From contig NW_026947502.1 in the NCBI RefSeq assembly GCF_034190915.1, forward strand, positions 31,960,785 to 32,024,784: 64,000 nt of DNA, read 5' to 3'. Both the position numbers and the translations under genes were made by a program. The first letter of the stretch is position 1, and every line of letters starts with the position of its first letter. Below are positions 35,701 through 47,999 of this stretch, piece after piece. The DNA is from Cavia porcellus. Taxonomy: Eukaryota > Chordata > Mammalia > Rodentia > Caviidae. Under the pieces are notes generated by a model. The model had not been told where the DNA came from. It saw nothing but the letters and a program-made list of their open reading frames with translations, and did no database searches.

Positions 35701-36278
35701 ACATATACAATGTGTGACATTCAGTATAAACTTACCAAGCACACACTCCTAACCAACAATGCTCTGATTATGTCTCAAGAGATAAAAGACTCAATAGAAG
35801 CATACTAAGGCTAGTCTAAATGTTGGAATTATAAAACAGGAATTACACAAAGGAATCCAGTGAAAAAGGCAGGCAATATGTATGAACAAACAGAGGAATC
35901 TCAATAGAGTTGCGAGAGGTATAAAAAGATTTATATGGAAATAGAGAAGTGAAAAATATCAGACTTGGAAAATTCTGTTGATGAGGTTGTTAGACTGGAT
36001 ACAGCAGAGAAAAGACAACAGCAACAACAAACAAAACAGCAACAACAAAACAAAATAGTGTCTGAGTTCTATGAGATAATACCAGGTAGTCTAACACACT
36101 TATAATTGGAGTCCTGGAAGAAGGCAAGAGGGAGAAATAGCAGAAAAGTAGCTGAAGACATAGAAATCAAACATTTTCCAAAATTTAGGAAAAAAAAGAA
36201 AGAGAGTACATCCAAGAAACTTAGAGAATCCCAAGCAGGATCATTTGCTAAAAACAAAATATAAAGAAAAATGTCTCA

Positions 36279-36433
36279 GTCAGGCATGGTGGTGCACACC
36301 TGCAATCCCAGCACTTGGGAGGGTGAGGTGGGAGGATCATTGTGAATTTGAGACCAGCCTGAGCTACAAAGTGAGCTCAAGATCAGCTGGAACTGCATAG
36401 GCAGACCCTGTCTCAAAAAAAAAAATTTTTTTT
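36279..36433 (+). repeat. B1-like SINE
   Basis: 'caggcatggtggtgcacacc', 'tgcaatcccagcacttggga', 'gagaccagcctgagctacaa', then a partly duplicated 'gtgagctcaagatcagctgg' and 'gcagaccctgtctcaaaaaa'. The extra block before the terminal 'ccctgtctc' is the internal duplication typical of quasi-dimeric B1. It lies within the old L1. Confidence 0.93.
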
Positions 36434-37426
36434 TCTTTGAAGCTCAAGACAAAAATATCTCTCTCTTTGTTGAATTTTTAAAAAAATATTTAAATTAGCC
36501 AGAGTGAAAAAAATTTAGAGATGAATAATTATAGTTATGAGAATTGACTTCTCATAAAAAATAACAGAAGTCAAAAGATAATGGTGTATCAGCAATAGCA
36601 TGACAAAAGGAAGAAAAACTTAACCTAAAATTTGATATGCAATGAGTATATTTAAGAATGAGGTAAACTTTCAGGAAGGCAAATGCTGTAAGAATAAACC
36701 TCTTACAAGAACAGGAAATGTTAAAAGGAGCTCTGAAGGCTGAGGAAAAATTATTTCAGAGGGAAACTTGATTCTAGAGGAAGTAGTTGTATGAGTGAAG
36801 ACCATCAGAAAGAGTGGATTGGGCTATACTTGAAAAGAACCTTTAAAACTCTTTAAAAATAATAGGCAATTTAAAGTAAAAATAAAAGAACATGGGGACT
36901 TAGTCTTTTAGAACTAAAATATATGGCAGCAAGAACACAAGCTTGGGAAAGCTGTAATTGAAAATGTACTTTCATAAGTTCTTAAATTGCTTGTGAAATA
37001 ATAAAGTATTTTTGAAAGTAAGCTGTGATAAATATAGAGATTGCAATCTGGAGAAATCAATAAAAGTATAATTCAGAGACATTATCACTAAAATGTCAAC
37101 AGGAGATGAAACAAAATGTATGACAAGAAGAATAGAAAAGGGGCCTAAAGAACAGATAAAAATCACCCCCAAATGTAGTGCACTGACTTTGCTAGTTAAT
37201 AGAGATCGGCAGATTCGATAAAAATGGAAAGCCCTATTGTATGTGCTTTAAAAGAAATACGCTTTAAACATAAAGATACAGATAAGTTGAAAGTAAAGGG
37301 CTGAGAAAAATATGTATTATGAATAAGAAAACAAACAGCTATATTAAAGCAAAAGGAGTAGAATTTAAGATGATAGATTCAAGGTGTTATTTTATTATAA
37401 CATTAAAAGTTTAATGAGGAAGATAT

Positions 37427-37651
37427 AGGCAGGCATGGTGGTGCACACTTCTAAGCCTAGCTACTTGGAGGCTGAGGCAGGAGGATCACAAGTTTGAGGC
37501 CAATTTAAGCACTTTAATGATACCTTGTCTCAAAATAAAAAACTTTGAAGACGGAGATATAGCTCAGTGGTAGAACACTTACCTAGCATTCTTGAAATGC
37601 TGGGCTCAATTTTCAGGATGGCAATGAAAACAAAAACAAAAAACAAAAAAT
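37427..37651 (+). repeat. Composite B1-dID SINE
   Basis: B1-like part ('aggcaggcatggtggtgcac', 'ggaggctgaggcaggaggat', 'taccttgtctcaaaataaaa') is followed by an ID-like part ('agatatagctcagtggtaga', 'acacttacctagcatt', 'tgggctcaatttt') and an A-rich tail. Inserted into the old L1. Confidence 0.9.
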
Positions 37652-38280
37652 TTAAACTCCAACAATTGTTTGGAACCAAATAACAAAATTCCAAAATAGA
37701 TGAAGCAAAAGTTGACAGAACTAATGGAGAGTGTACATGTACTCCCATAGCATAATAATTTAATAGTCATTTAACAGTAATTGATTGAAAAGTTAGTAAA
37801 TATAGGGAAAATTTGAACAATACTGACAATAAGCTGATCTAATAATACTTAAGCATCTACTCCACCCAATGAAAACAAAGCACGTGTTTCTACAATACAT
37901 ATGGAATATTTCTCAAAATAAGCCATGAAATGGATAAAACAAATCTCAGTAGATTAAGGATTAAATTTTAAGTACAGCATCTGAAAACAACAGAATTAAA
38001 ATAGAAATCAAAGAAACAAGACATCTAGAAATACATAAAATATTTGGAAATTAAGAAACATACATAAATGACACGAGTCAAAGAAGAAATCACAAGGGAA
38101 AATGGAAAATATTTTAAATTCAACAATAATGAAAAAATGACATCAAAATTTGTGCGATATTCACACTGTGAAAGCTCTATAGCTTTAAGTGCTGATTTAA
38201 GCAAATAAGAAAGATACAGAACCAGTGACCATGGATTCACCTTAAAAAGCTCAAGGAGATGAGCTAATTAAAATTAAAGA

Positions 38281-38428
38281 AGCCAGGCAGAGTGGTGCAT
38301 GCCTTTAATCCCAGCATTTGGGAGACTGAGGCAGGAGGTTCACTGTGAGTTTGAGGTCAGCGTGAGCTTCAACTGAGTTTGAAGCTGGTCTGGACTATGT
38401 AGTAAGTCTGTCAAAAACAAAAACAAGA
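38281..38428 (+). repeat. B1-like SINE
   Basis: 'agccaggcagagtggtgcat', 'gcctttaatcccagcatttg', 'gactgaggcaggaggttcac', 'gtgagtttgaggtcagcgtg', ending in a CAAAA-type tail. Possible imperfect duplication of the target: 'aattaaagaa' before and 'aactaaagaa' after. Confidence 0.9.
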
Positions 38429-40399
38429 ACTAAAGAAATGTGACAACCGAATAGAAAATAAATAAGGAACCAGCAAAGACTGAAGCTATTTTGTTGAAAA
38501 GGTTAACAAAGCTGATAAACACAACTAATTAAGGAAAGTAGTGAGAGGTTACAAATTACCAGGATCAGAAATACAATCTTCAAATGTTCAAGTAAAGATG
38601 AAGTTCTGTTATGAACAACTTTATATCAATTCAATGAGTTGGATGGAATGGGCAAATTTCTTGAAAAAATAACCTACAAAATTGACAAAAGGAAAAAATT
38701 ACCCTATATTCATTAAAGAAATTGAATTTGTAATTCAAGTACTACACCCAAGTGAAACTCCAAGCCCAGATAGTTTTTAGGGTAAATTGTTTCAAACTTT
38801 TAAGGAAGAAATTTACACTGATTCTTTTGGAAAACAGAATATTAAGGAATACTTTCCAGCTCATTCTGGAAGTCCACAATTATCGTAACATCAAAACCAT
38901 GCAATAACATTAGAGAAAAAATTACTGACTTCCTCCTTATCACACGTTGGTATAAAAATTTTAACAAAATAATAGTAAATGAAATCTGATAATATATTTT
39001 AAAGGATAAAGGTAGGATTCTTTTCAAGAGTGTAAATTGGCATAATACTTTAAAAATCTATCAATATTACTTGCCACATTAACTAGTTAAAAGAGAAAAT
39101 CTTGTGATCATTTTCACAAATGTAGAAACAGTATAAATTCTGACATGCATTCAAAATAAAAACTTTCAACAAACTCATCGTAGAGGGGAGTATTTTTCAG
39201 CCTGACAAACAGCATCTACTAAAACTCATTGCTGATGTACTTATTGGTGGTTGAATGCTTTTGCCCAGAGAAAGGAGATACACAAGTATGTCTCCCTTAC
39301 AACTTCTAATTAACATTTTACTGAAAGTCTCACATAAAGTCATAGTATAAGAAAAAAACAAAGACATATACAGTGTGAAATTATCTTTCCTTACAAGTGA
39401 CATGATTTTGTATAAAAAAATTCCTGAGGAATTAAAAAATCAGTAGAATTAATAATTTATTTTGCAATATTACAGGGTATAACCATTATAATTCTATATA
39501 ATAGTGAGCAATTAATGAAAATTTTAAAATAGTATAGCATAAAAATTCAAATACTTATGGATAAGTATAATAAAATATGTATGGTTGAAAACTATAAAAT
39601 GCTTCTGGGAGAAATTAAAGAAGACCTAAAATGAGCCCATGTAAATGAATTGGAAGACTCAGAGTTATTCAATTATCATTTCTCCAAAATTGGTCAATGC
39701 CAAATGAAATTCCAGTATTCTTTCTTTGAAAAAATGATTTAAAATATACATGCAAAGGTAAAAGACCTGAAATAGCCAAAAGAGTGTTGAAAAAGGAGAA
39801 GAAATTTGGAAGTTCTACCCAACTTGACTATACAATCATTTATGTAGCTATAGTAACCAAACCAGTATGGTATGGAGGAAAGGATGCATAAATAGATGAA
39901 AGAATAAAAAAGAACCTATATATAGACTCACAGATACATGGTCAAATGAGTTTTGACACAAGTAGCCAGGAAATTCAATAGAGAAAGAATATCTTCAGCC
40001 AATAGTACAGATACAACTGAATATCCATCTACCTCTACCTATATATAAAATCAGTTCAGGATGGATCACTGACCTAAACACAAAATCTGAAAATGATAAA
40101 AAAAATTATAAAAATTATAGACTATTTTTAAACCTTGAGGTAGACAAAGATTTCTAGATCATAAAAAACACAGGCCATTAAAGAACATGATGAGTTAGAT
40201 TTCACCAAAATGAGAAATTTCTATCCATTAGACACTGTTAAACTACTAGGTAAGCCTCTAATCTTCCAGTAGGTATAACTAATAAAACACTTCCATCTAT
40301 AATATACAAAGAAATTCTATAACTCAGCAATAAAAGATAAACAATCTGACTAAAAATGGGCAAAATGAGTTGGCTAGGAACTTCACTAAAGAAGATACA

Positions 40400-40560
40400 C
40401 GAGCTGGGCATAGTAGAGATGCAGGCAGACTGCCAGTTCAAGCCCTTTCTGAGCAACTTAGAGACTTAGTGGATTCTGTTTCAGAATAAAAAAAAAATAG
40501 AGATGTAGCTCAGTGGCAAAGTCCTGGGTTTACCTGTACTGCAAAGAAAAGGAAAAAAAA
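40400..40560 (+). repeat. Composite B1-dID SINE, decayed
   Basis: A shortened B1 part ('gagctgggcatagtagagat', 'ccagttcaagccctttctga') is joined by an A-run at about 40487 to an ID-like part ('agagatgtagctcagtggca') with an A-rich tail. Confidence 0.75.
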
Positions 40561-40590
40561 GTTATAAATGACCAATAAGAACATGCACTA

Positions 40591-40689
40591 GGGCTGGGGT
40601 GTTTAGCTCAGTGTCATAAGCACCTGTCTGGCAAGTGTGAGGTCATGAGTTCGATCATTGGTACCCACAAACAAACAACAACAACCACA
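40591..40689 (+). repeat. ID-like SINE with perfect 11-bp target-site duplication
   Basis: 'gggctggggtgtttagctca', 'cacctgtctggcaagtgtga', 'gttcgatcattggtaccc', then a (CAAA)n-like tail. The direct repeat aacatgcacta occurs at 40580-40590 and 40690-40700. A perfect duplication argues for a fairly recent insertion into the much older L1. Confidence 0.93.
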
Positions 40690-40710
40690 AACATGCACTA
40701 ATTAGCCTTC

Positions 40711-41157
40711 TGTTACTATGCCACAACACTCAAAGCCAAATACTTATGAGAAAAAGGTTTATTTAGCTAATAGTTCTGGAGGCTGAATGTCCAAGATCAG
40801 CCTACTCCATTGATTCAGTCTCTAGTGAGCGCTCCCCTGGTTATAGTACATCAACATAGGTGACATCTTGGCGGGAGTGCATACAGAGAGACCATAGATG
40901 ACAAGGCAGGAAGCCAGAGAGGGATCTGGGGTTCAGGTTTGGCCTTTTATGAAAATTCCCTCCTCTTAGACTAATTAACCCACTGAGTGAGGCCAGTATC
41001 AACTCATTTGAGGGCAGCATCTCAAATGACCTAGCTACTACTTCCCACTGGACCCCAACCCTCACAGGTGCTGCTCCCTGTACACTGCCACACGAGGACC
41101 AAACTTCCAACACATGAACCTTAGAGAACAAACTCAAACTATATCCAAACCATATCA
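40711..41157 (-). repeat. MaLR-type solo LTR
   Basis: It starts TG and ends CA in the orientation shown. The order is 'tgttactatgccacaacact', 'aaaaaggtttatttagctaa', 'tagttctggaggctgaatgt', ending 'ccaaaccatatca'. This is the reverse complement of a MaLR (ERVL-MaLR) LTR, close in kind to the LTRs at 57558 and 59306. It interrupts the old L1. Confidence 0.82.
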
Positions 41158-41261
41158 GCACATGAAAAAAATGTTTAATATTCCTAGATATCAGGGAAAT
41201 GTGAATTAAAATTATAGCGAGTTACTATTATTGGTAGATCTTGACTAGAACTTCTTTGTCT

Positions 41262-41390
41262 TTTTGAGACAAGGTTTTGCTATCCAGTGTGATTGAACAG
41301 AACTCACTTTGTAGCCCAGGCTGGCCTCACACTCACAACAATCCTCTTGCCTCAGCCTCCCAATGCTGGGATAACAACTTCTTTGAAAAA
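41262..41390 (-). repeat. B1-like SINE
   Basis: 'tttttgagacaaggttttgc', 'tttgtagcccaggctggcct', 'cttgcctcagcctcccaatg', 'ctgggataacaa' is the antisense B1 body. Inserted in the old L1. Confidence 0.9.
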
Positions 41391-41799
41391 AAATATTAAC
41401 ACTAAAATAAATGTGGGAGACAGTATAAGAATGGAAAACTGGCGGATTATTAAAAAGTTAGAAATACAGTCATCCTGTAACCTAGCAGTTCGCCTAGGTT
41501 TTATCACCTGAAAGAAATGAAAATGTATTTCCATGAAAATCATTATGTAAGAATATTCATAGCAGTTTAATCCACAAAAATAAAGAACTGGAAAATAGTA
41601 GTGGTACCCAAAAATGTAGAATGGATTTACCAGCACACCCTCTGGTATGATCATGCAACAGAATACCAAGCAATGTAACAGAATGAACATACAGCACTTG
41701 TGACTGCATGGGTGAATCTCAGACATGAGTGAATGAAGCCAGATTCTATGCCATTTATTTATAAGAAAGGCAAAATAGTGAAAAGCAGTCTATGGCATC

Positions 41800-43170
41800 A
41801 GAAATCTATTGAGCTGGTGATTCTGAGGGCAAGAGTTTAGAATGTACGAAGTTCTTTCTGGGTGAAAAACATTTTCCTGTGTCTTCATGTGTGTTCGTGT
41901 GATTGAACAGAACATTTACAACTTCAGTGTTCATGTAAATTACCTTAAAGAACATAGGGATGGAAATGATTTTCTTTTGCTGGGCTTCCAATCATAGTTA
42001 ACAAATTGGAAGGTCCTTCATTCAAGATCATTTGATAATGTTATTTTATGATGGGAAAGATGCTGTGGTAAAACTATTAGAAAAGAAACGTAATGATATC
42101 TACATGCTCTAACATGTTTCTGCTGGCTTGAACTGCAGGTGGTGTGTGCATGACTGTCCCACTGGGACCTGATTCCCCCGGGGGAGCCGTCTGTCCCTTG
42201 CTGCCCAATGGGCTGCTCATGAACCACACATGGTTCAAGCTGCCCGGCTGAGACATGGATTATGGTCCTGTTGTGAATGTGTTAAATGTGTTTTCCAGCA
42301 GTAGCTCTTCTCAAACACAAATCTACTCACTCAGCATACATTTTGGGGGATGCCAGGGACAAGCAAGGACTGAACCCTGCTTACTTGTGGCACATCGGTA
42401 CAGTGGCCTTGCGGGCCTCGGGCAGCCATCACAGTGGTGTCCACAGAAATGAGCTTTGGCGGTGTCTGTTCACTATCTCTCCTGCATCTGGGGTACAAAA
42501 CACTGCCCACCAGACTTCAAAAGCTGGGAGTCATCTTGGTTATCTCTTCTAGGAGCCTGGCTTATCCCTCTTCCCCAGTATGTGACATCAAAGACTTGAT
42601 TTCATTGCATGGTCATCTACTACCGTGGCTGTCTGCCTGGCTGCCCTTTGGAAGCATTTGGAAACAGTGACGTGATGAGTCTGTGTTCCTCTGAGGAGTG
42701 CCGGGACCCACCCTTTCTCCCCTGCCTGGCTTAGCACAGCGGGGGCTGGCTTTGATGGGAGCGAGGCCCAAGGCCTCTGGTGTGGACATGGCAGGGGTGG
42801 GGAGGGAGCCCTTGCCTGGGTCTGCTGCGTGGAGCTGTGGGGCTCTGTTCTTCTGCTTGCTTGTAGCAACAAATCTCTCAGCCTAGGCCTTAAAGGTGGG
42901 CAGTTTATCTGCATTTATCTGCGGAGAATAAAACTTTACTCTTTTCTGGAAGTGACAGAGCACAGTCTGCAGTGATCAGCTTTGATTCTATCTTCCCTGT
43001 CCTCATCCATGTATTGGGGTTACATGGAGATACAGATCTCTCAGGTTCTTGGATGAGACCCTATTTCTATTTGTTCTGTTTCCCTAGTGTTCCTTCCCCT
43101 ATTTTGTTCTCCTAAAATAATATAAATATTAATACTTATACATGCTTTATATGTTTTAAAACTAAGGATA
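41800..43170. other. Unique non-coding sequence
   Basis: No repeat or gene is recognised. GC content rises around 42640-42850 and overlapping frames of 60-108 codons there lack domains. Confidence 0.4.
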
Positions 43171-43174
43171 TTAG

Positions 43175-43325
43175 ATTTTTTTTTTGAGACAGGGTCTCAC
43201 TATGTAGTTCAGGCTGTCCTTAAACCTGCTTGTGTAGCTCAGACTGGCCTCAAGTTCATGCAGTTCCCCTGCCTCTGCCTCCTGAGAGCTGAGGTTACAG
43301 GTGTGCACCATCACACCCAGGGTTT
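43175..43325 (-). repeat. B1-like SINE with internal duplication
   Basis: A poly(T) head, 'gagacagggtctcactatgt', then two related blocks ('agttcaggctgtccttaaac' and 'gctcagactggcctcaagtt'), then 'ctgcctctgcctcctgagag' and 'acaggtgtgcaccatcacac'. The repeated middle block is the B1 quasi-dimer signature. Confidence 0.93.
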
Positions 43326-43539
43326 TTTTGTAGACAAAAGTGAAAAGGCCACCACTCAAGATTGTGTCACTTCACTCTGGTGTTCATGTTGGAAGCCTGG
43401 AGTCTGTGTGGTGGCTGCCTGAGCTCACGATTCTCGCTTCTGTCCTTCTAAATCATACCCCAGATACATGGCTTCAGCCTCATTTGGATCCTGGTACTGT
43501 GCTTACAGACCCAGACCCTTAAATGAAAACCCTGGCTTC

Positions 43540-44130
43540 GTAAATCTATTTTGTTTTCCTGCTATTAGTTTAAATGTAGCTGAATCCAGAGTTTATGTCC
43601 ATTTAGCTGAACTTTTCAATAGTAAGAGCTATTTTATAAGGCAGCCAAAGTGAAAGTTATCAGCAAAGCTGGGTAATGTAAAGTATTTATGAATGAAAGT
43701 GCAAAAACCAGTCTGGGCGGGGGGTGTAAAACGTGGGGCTCTGCGCAGGCAGAACTGCTGTGACTTTGGCCTGCTTTGCAGTAAAGCATAATTCATGCTG
43801 CTGTTAGCCCTTAAAACAGGAAATAATATACCCATTTAACTTAATCACAATTTATATTACATGTGCATATTTCTAAACAAATGTTGTAGATGGAGAGTTT
43901 GGTAGCAATAATATTTATGAATTACACTTTTAGTTAGCAAAGGAAATGTGTGACCTCTTACATTTGGTTTGACATTTGAATTTGGTGTTCAGTGTATTTG
44001 ACAGGCATGATGGATTCTCATTAGTCCGATGTATAAACAGGAAATGCTTCCTTGGTGAACAGTTATTAATGTAGGACATCCCTGAGTTTGAATGTTCAGT
44101 TGCTTATTCTGACCCGGAACGTGAGACATT
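43540..44130. promoter_or_regulatory. Candidate conserved non-coding element A
   Basis: Repeat-free, AT-rich with scattered CpGs: 'tttataaggcagccaaagtg', 'gtaaagcataattcatgctg', 'acttaatcacaatttatatt'. The texture is of constrained DNA and there is no coding frame of note. Inference only. Confidence 0.35.
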
Positions 44131-44139
44131 TATTTCATT

Positions 44140-45080
44140 TCTCTCTCTAAAGAAGTAAAAGCAAGGCTTTAATTTTGTGCACAGCAAACCTGAGCAATTC
44201 GTGAAGTCTTAGCTTTGGAAAATAGACAGCGGTAGGTGACCCGGTGGCGGCACAGCTGCTGCAGAAGGCCGAGCAGAGGAGCAACTCTGGCTGCAGACAG
44301 CCCCCGCAGGGACTCGCAGTTGCCTGCCTTAATTCCCAAGTCAGATAACCCCCAAGAATTAGAACAGGACTTGGGGGCAGATTGAAGTAAGCGCACACTT
44401 AACCTTTACCCACGGTAGGATTAAAGTGCTTCGTGCAAAAACGGGCATTAGAACGTATTTGCAACCTTGCTCGAGTCTGCAGTTTTGTTTTGCATTCAGG
44501 GCTAACTTGGTGCTCTGCGACAGTATCTCTAAACAGGGGCTGGAGCGCGAGGATGGACGTCAGAAGTGTCTGGCTGCTGGCAGAAATGAGGAGAAATCAG
44601 GCCAGTCCACCAGCCGCCCACTCTGGGCCAGGGCCTGTGCCCGACCCCTCCTGAGTAAAGCTTACAATCTGATTAGAAGTCAGTGAGAAACCCGGAAAGT
44701 GAAGATCTTATTCTGAATTTGAGGTCTTCAGAGAGGGAAAGTAGCGTTTTTATTGTTGGAGGTCAAAGTTTAAATTTAGTTTATATCAGATTACCAAAAT
44801 ATACTTTTGGTAAGGTTAGATTCTCATGCTCAGAGAGAACGGGATGGTAATGAAAGCAAACAGGGTAAGAAATAATCCCATTACAGATGAACTCTTCCCT
44901 GGAGCCTCAAACATTTGGGAACCATAATAACACAGTCCTGGCAGGAAGATAAAGGCTGAGCGGTGGCAGCTGAGAAGAAATCACACAAACTACTCTGTTA
45001 ACACAAGCCTCTCGCTGCCCTGGCTCACCTAGGCTCTGGCTTATCTTATAGCATTGAAATTACTCATTTATTAATCAGGG
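44140..45080. promoter_or_regulatory. Candidate conserved non-coding element B
   Basis: About 900 repeat-free bases with unusually many retained CpGs over 44200-44700 ('gcaattcgtgaagtc', 'gacccggtggcggc', 'gcttcgtgcaaaaacgggca', 'gcgcgaggatggacgtc'). E-box words 'cagctg' occur, and a perfect inverted repeat lies at 44791-44813 (ttaccaaaa, 5-base spacer, ttttggtaa). Homeodomain-like 'catttattaatcag' lies near 45065. I infer an enhancer cluster or the edge of a non-coding transcript; no exon is demonstrable. Confidence 0.4.
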
Positions 45081-45089
45081 TGTCTTTTT

Positions 45090-45235
45090 CTTTTGCTGCT
45101 TCTCCTACTGAAAATGAAGCCCCACAGGAGTAGGAATCTTTCTTTCTCTCACCGCTGTATCCTCACTGTTTAGATTCTATCCCAGCTTGTAGGAAGTGCT
45201 CACCAAATGTTTTTCAGATGAATGATGGTGCCTCA
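45090..45235 (+). repeat. L2 LINE 3' end
   Basis: 'gaagccccacaggagtagga', 'ctcaccgctgtatcctcact', 'gtaggaagtgctcaccaaat' and a terminal 'gatgaatgatgg' match the + L2 terminus. Confidence 0.85.
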
Positions 45236-45239
45236 GCTC

Positions 45240-46290
45240 CTTTGGGCGTGCAACTACAATTTTTTAAAAGCAGAGATTTTAAAGTGAGGGGAGCGAGACA
45301 GCCCCTTTGAATTCTGGCAGAAGCAAGGATTATTCCAGAAAGAGGAAAGTGTGGTCACTCGCGTGGGTCCCTGGGGAGGAAGCTGGGGTCCTCGGTAAGG
45401 ATGCCAGCTGGGCAGAGGCTGAGGGCTGAGTGGATTCTCAATAGCAGAGTGTGGAGCTAGAATGACTTGCCGAGAGGCTGCATTGGAAGAGCCTGAGGAG
45501 ATCAGGTCTGTCTCACCCAGGTGCTTGTAGGATATGATTCAGTAGAGGCTGAGCAGGACAAAGTGAGCCCCCAGCTGCAGGCAGGAAATGGGATGGATGC
45601 TGGGGGCTTGATTTTCCTGGAAATTTGCCTTAGCTGCACCAAGCATTCTGCCCTCTTTCCAACAGGGATGAGCAATTCTAGGGCTGAGAGAAGGGACTGG
45701 CTAGAAGGCACATGATTCTCTTCAAAGCTGGCTCTGCTGTTCTGAGCATTTTGGGAGAGTAAGTCCCACCTAGACTTTCCTGGGCTTGGAACCTTGACTA
45801 GGGGTGGCCTGTGGGAGAACCATCCTCCAAAGCTCTCCCGTAGAAGTCACATGTGATGGATTATTTGCTTGTAGTTCCAGTGAAAATAATTTGCGAAGAT
45901 CCTCTCTTCCTTCCCCAGTGGAAAATAATGCTTATTGATTCAAATGGTCTCTTAGTAATATTGCTATGGGTTGCTATATTCTCTTGGGCTATCAAAACAA
46001 AGCAGTGTTTATCAGTCTTGTAACCCCTGGGTCCCAAGCCTTGCTCTCAAAGTGGCAGTAGTAGCTTGTCCACATAGTACTTCTGTGTGTTATATGGGGT
46101 TATTCCACCTTTATTCTGCATTGACGTGGGGAGCCAGAGAATCTACCCTGAAGACCAATTCTCTCAATAAATACCCACTCCAGCATGGTACTCGGGAAGC
46201 ATCTTTGTAGCACACACCGCATGCTGAAACCTTTTTTGGACCCTTGGTCTCTTGGTATGAGGCTCTGATGCCGTTTTGTTTCTGTGTTGC
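45240..46290. other. Unique non-coding sequence
   Basis: No recognised repeat or gene. Confidence 0.4.
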
Positions 46291-46294
46291 TCTA

Positions 46295-46560
46295 TTTTCT
46301 TTCCGTTTTTATTAGTGCGTGCTTGCAGTACATGATGGTTACATTCCTAGTGGGGGGTTGGTCCATGTACATAACACATCTCCATTTCTTGCTTCAACCT
46401 CCCTGCTCTCTCCTTACATATTTTAATCCTCTTCCCTTTTGAGAAAGATGTCTCTCTCTACTTCCTATGATCTTTTATTTTGATCTGTATTTATATTTTT
46501 GTGTTGCTATCTCTTGCTCTGATCTGGTCCTCTGCTCATTTCATCCTTCTTGTTGCAAAG
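46295..46560 (-). repeat. L1 3' UTR fragment
   Basis: 'gtttttattagtgcgtgctt', 'tacatgatggttacattcct', then pyrimidine-rich 'ccctgctctctccttacata' is like the antisense L1 3' UTRs elsewhere in the window, though more diverged. Confidence 0.5.
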
Positions 46561-46779
46561 TCTTGAAGCCTCTGTAGAAGCCCTTGCTAAACATGAGACA
46601 CTTTGTCTAACTCCATGCCCTGTGGATTTCCTAACTGGTCTCTAAGGGTGTCATGTACGTTCCCTCCACCACCTGTCTGTGAGCTCCCAAGGCAGAGCTA
46701 TGCTAGTCTCCGGCCCCTCAGTAGTGGTCATTGATTGACTTACTCCATAATGTTTGTTAAACATGTCTTGAGGAGCTAT

Positions 46780-47990
46780 AACCACTTCCCTTTTCTCAAT
46801 AAAGCTTGCAGTTATTAAAATCTTTCCTACATAAAAATATTGTAAAGCTAATATATGTTTGCTATAAAATCCAAACAATATAGAGGTATATAAAAACAGT
46901 CAGCAGTTTGTAGGACCACCTTCTACTCTGAGGTCACCAGTGCTGACGATAGAGGGTGATTCCATCTACAGTTTTCTTTATGCACAAATTCAAGTAGAAA
47001 TGTATTCACATAGAGATGGATTTTAGCCTTTCCCTCCTTTTTAAAAATTGCACGGCTCATACTAAATACACTATATCTTGGCATTGCTTTTTAATTAATA
47101 ACATATCATAGTATTATGTTAGCCAGCAAATTTGCTGAAAAATGCCTTCCATGTCAGGGAAATGGGAAAATTGACACCTTTTGACACACATGAATGACTT
47201 TAAAAATACTGAAGGCTACAAAAGAATAAAGGAAATAGACTAATAAAACAAATAGTAAAGGACAATAAGTACTTATTAATATATGAGTAATTGAAAATGA
47301 AACAATACACCATAGCCTTCTATATTAGTAAATATAAATTGTTACTTATTTTCCCCAATAGCTACATAATTCATATTCAGTAATGTAAACTTCACATAGT
47401 TTATCACTCACTGATGAATATTCCTTTGATTTTTGCTTTTTTCCCTTGTAAGAAATGCTTATAATAAGCATCTTGTGGATGTGGCTTATAGTATGTATTC
47501 CTAAAAGTGAGACCACAAGTATTTTAAATTTTGATAGGTGCTTCTAGATATCTTCTAAAAGTTGTAGCAATTCATCACATCTTAGCAATGAATGAAGCTT
47601 ATATTTTCCCATATCCCTACCAGCATCAATTATTCACTTATTTTTGTCAGTCAGATGGTTCAAATTTGTTGTTTTATGTTTCTGTAACGACAGTGAAGTT
47701 GAAAATCTCTTTATTGTTTATCAACAACTTAAATTTCCTCTTCTTCAACTGCCTTTTTTCATAGCTTTTGTCTATTTTTCTTTTTCATATTAATGTGTAC
47801 ACTTCCTTTCTTAAAGACAGCAGATAAACTCTTTGCTATATGTGTTGGAAGTGTTTTCTCTAATCTATGGCAATAATTTTGTGTTTTATAGGTCTGGTGT
47901 CCTAAAAATTTAGGGTTAAGTAAAATTTTAAAATATTAAACCATTCTTTTTTATGACTTGGTTTGCCTGACTAGAGAATCTTTCCACATT
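46780..47990 (-). repeat. Old L1 (L1M-type) 3' portion
   Basis: In antisense order: 'catattcagtaatgtaaact', 'attcctttgatttttgcttt', 'agtatgtattcctaaaagtg', 'ccatatccctaccagcatca', 'acgacagtgaagttgaaaat'. These are the usual stations near the end of L1M ORF2 and 3' UTR. No coding capacity remains. Confidence 0.6.
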
Positions 47991-47999
47991 ATGAGTTTA

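Larger units (their letters stand above)
35780..41790 (+). mobile_element. Old, nearly full-length L1 (L1M-type), heavily interrupted
   Basis: Decayed ORF1 runs over about 35780-36850 (for example 'cttagagaatcccaagcagg', 'caggaaatgttaaaaggagc'). ORF2 runs over about 37150-41250 with recognisable stations: 'gctttaaacataaagataca' (endonuclease part), 'ccatgaaatggataaaacaa', 'gaaattgaatttgtaattca', 'caagcccagatagtttttag' (start of the reverse transcriptase), 'cttctgggagaaattaaaga' and 'agggaaatgtgaattaaaat'. The 3' part continues to about 41790 ('atagcagtttaatccacaaa'). Many stops and indels mean no protein is made. Insertions inside it are B1-type SINEs at 36279, 37427, 38281, 40400 and 41262, an ID SINE at 40591 and a MaLR LTR at 40711. 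Nested insertions and decay show great age. Confidence 0.85.
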
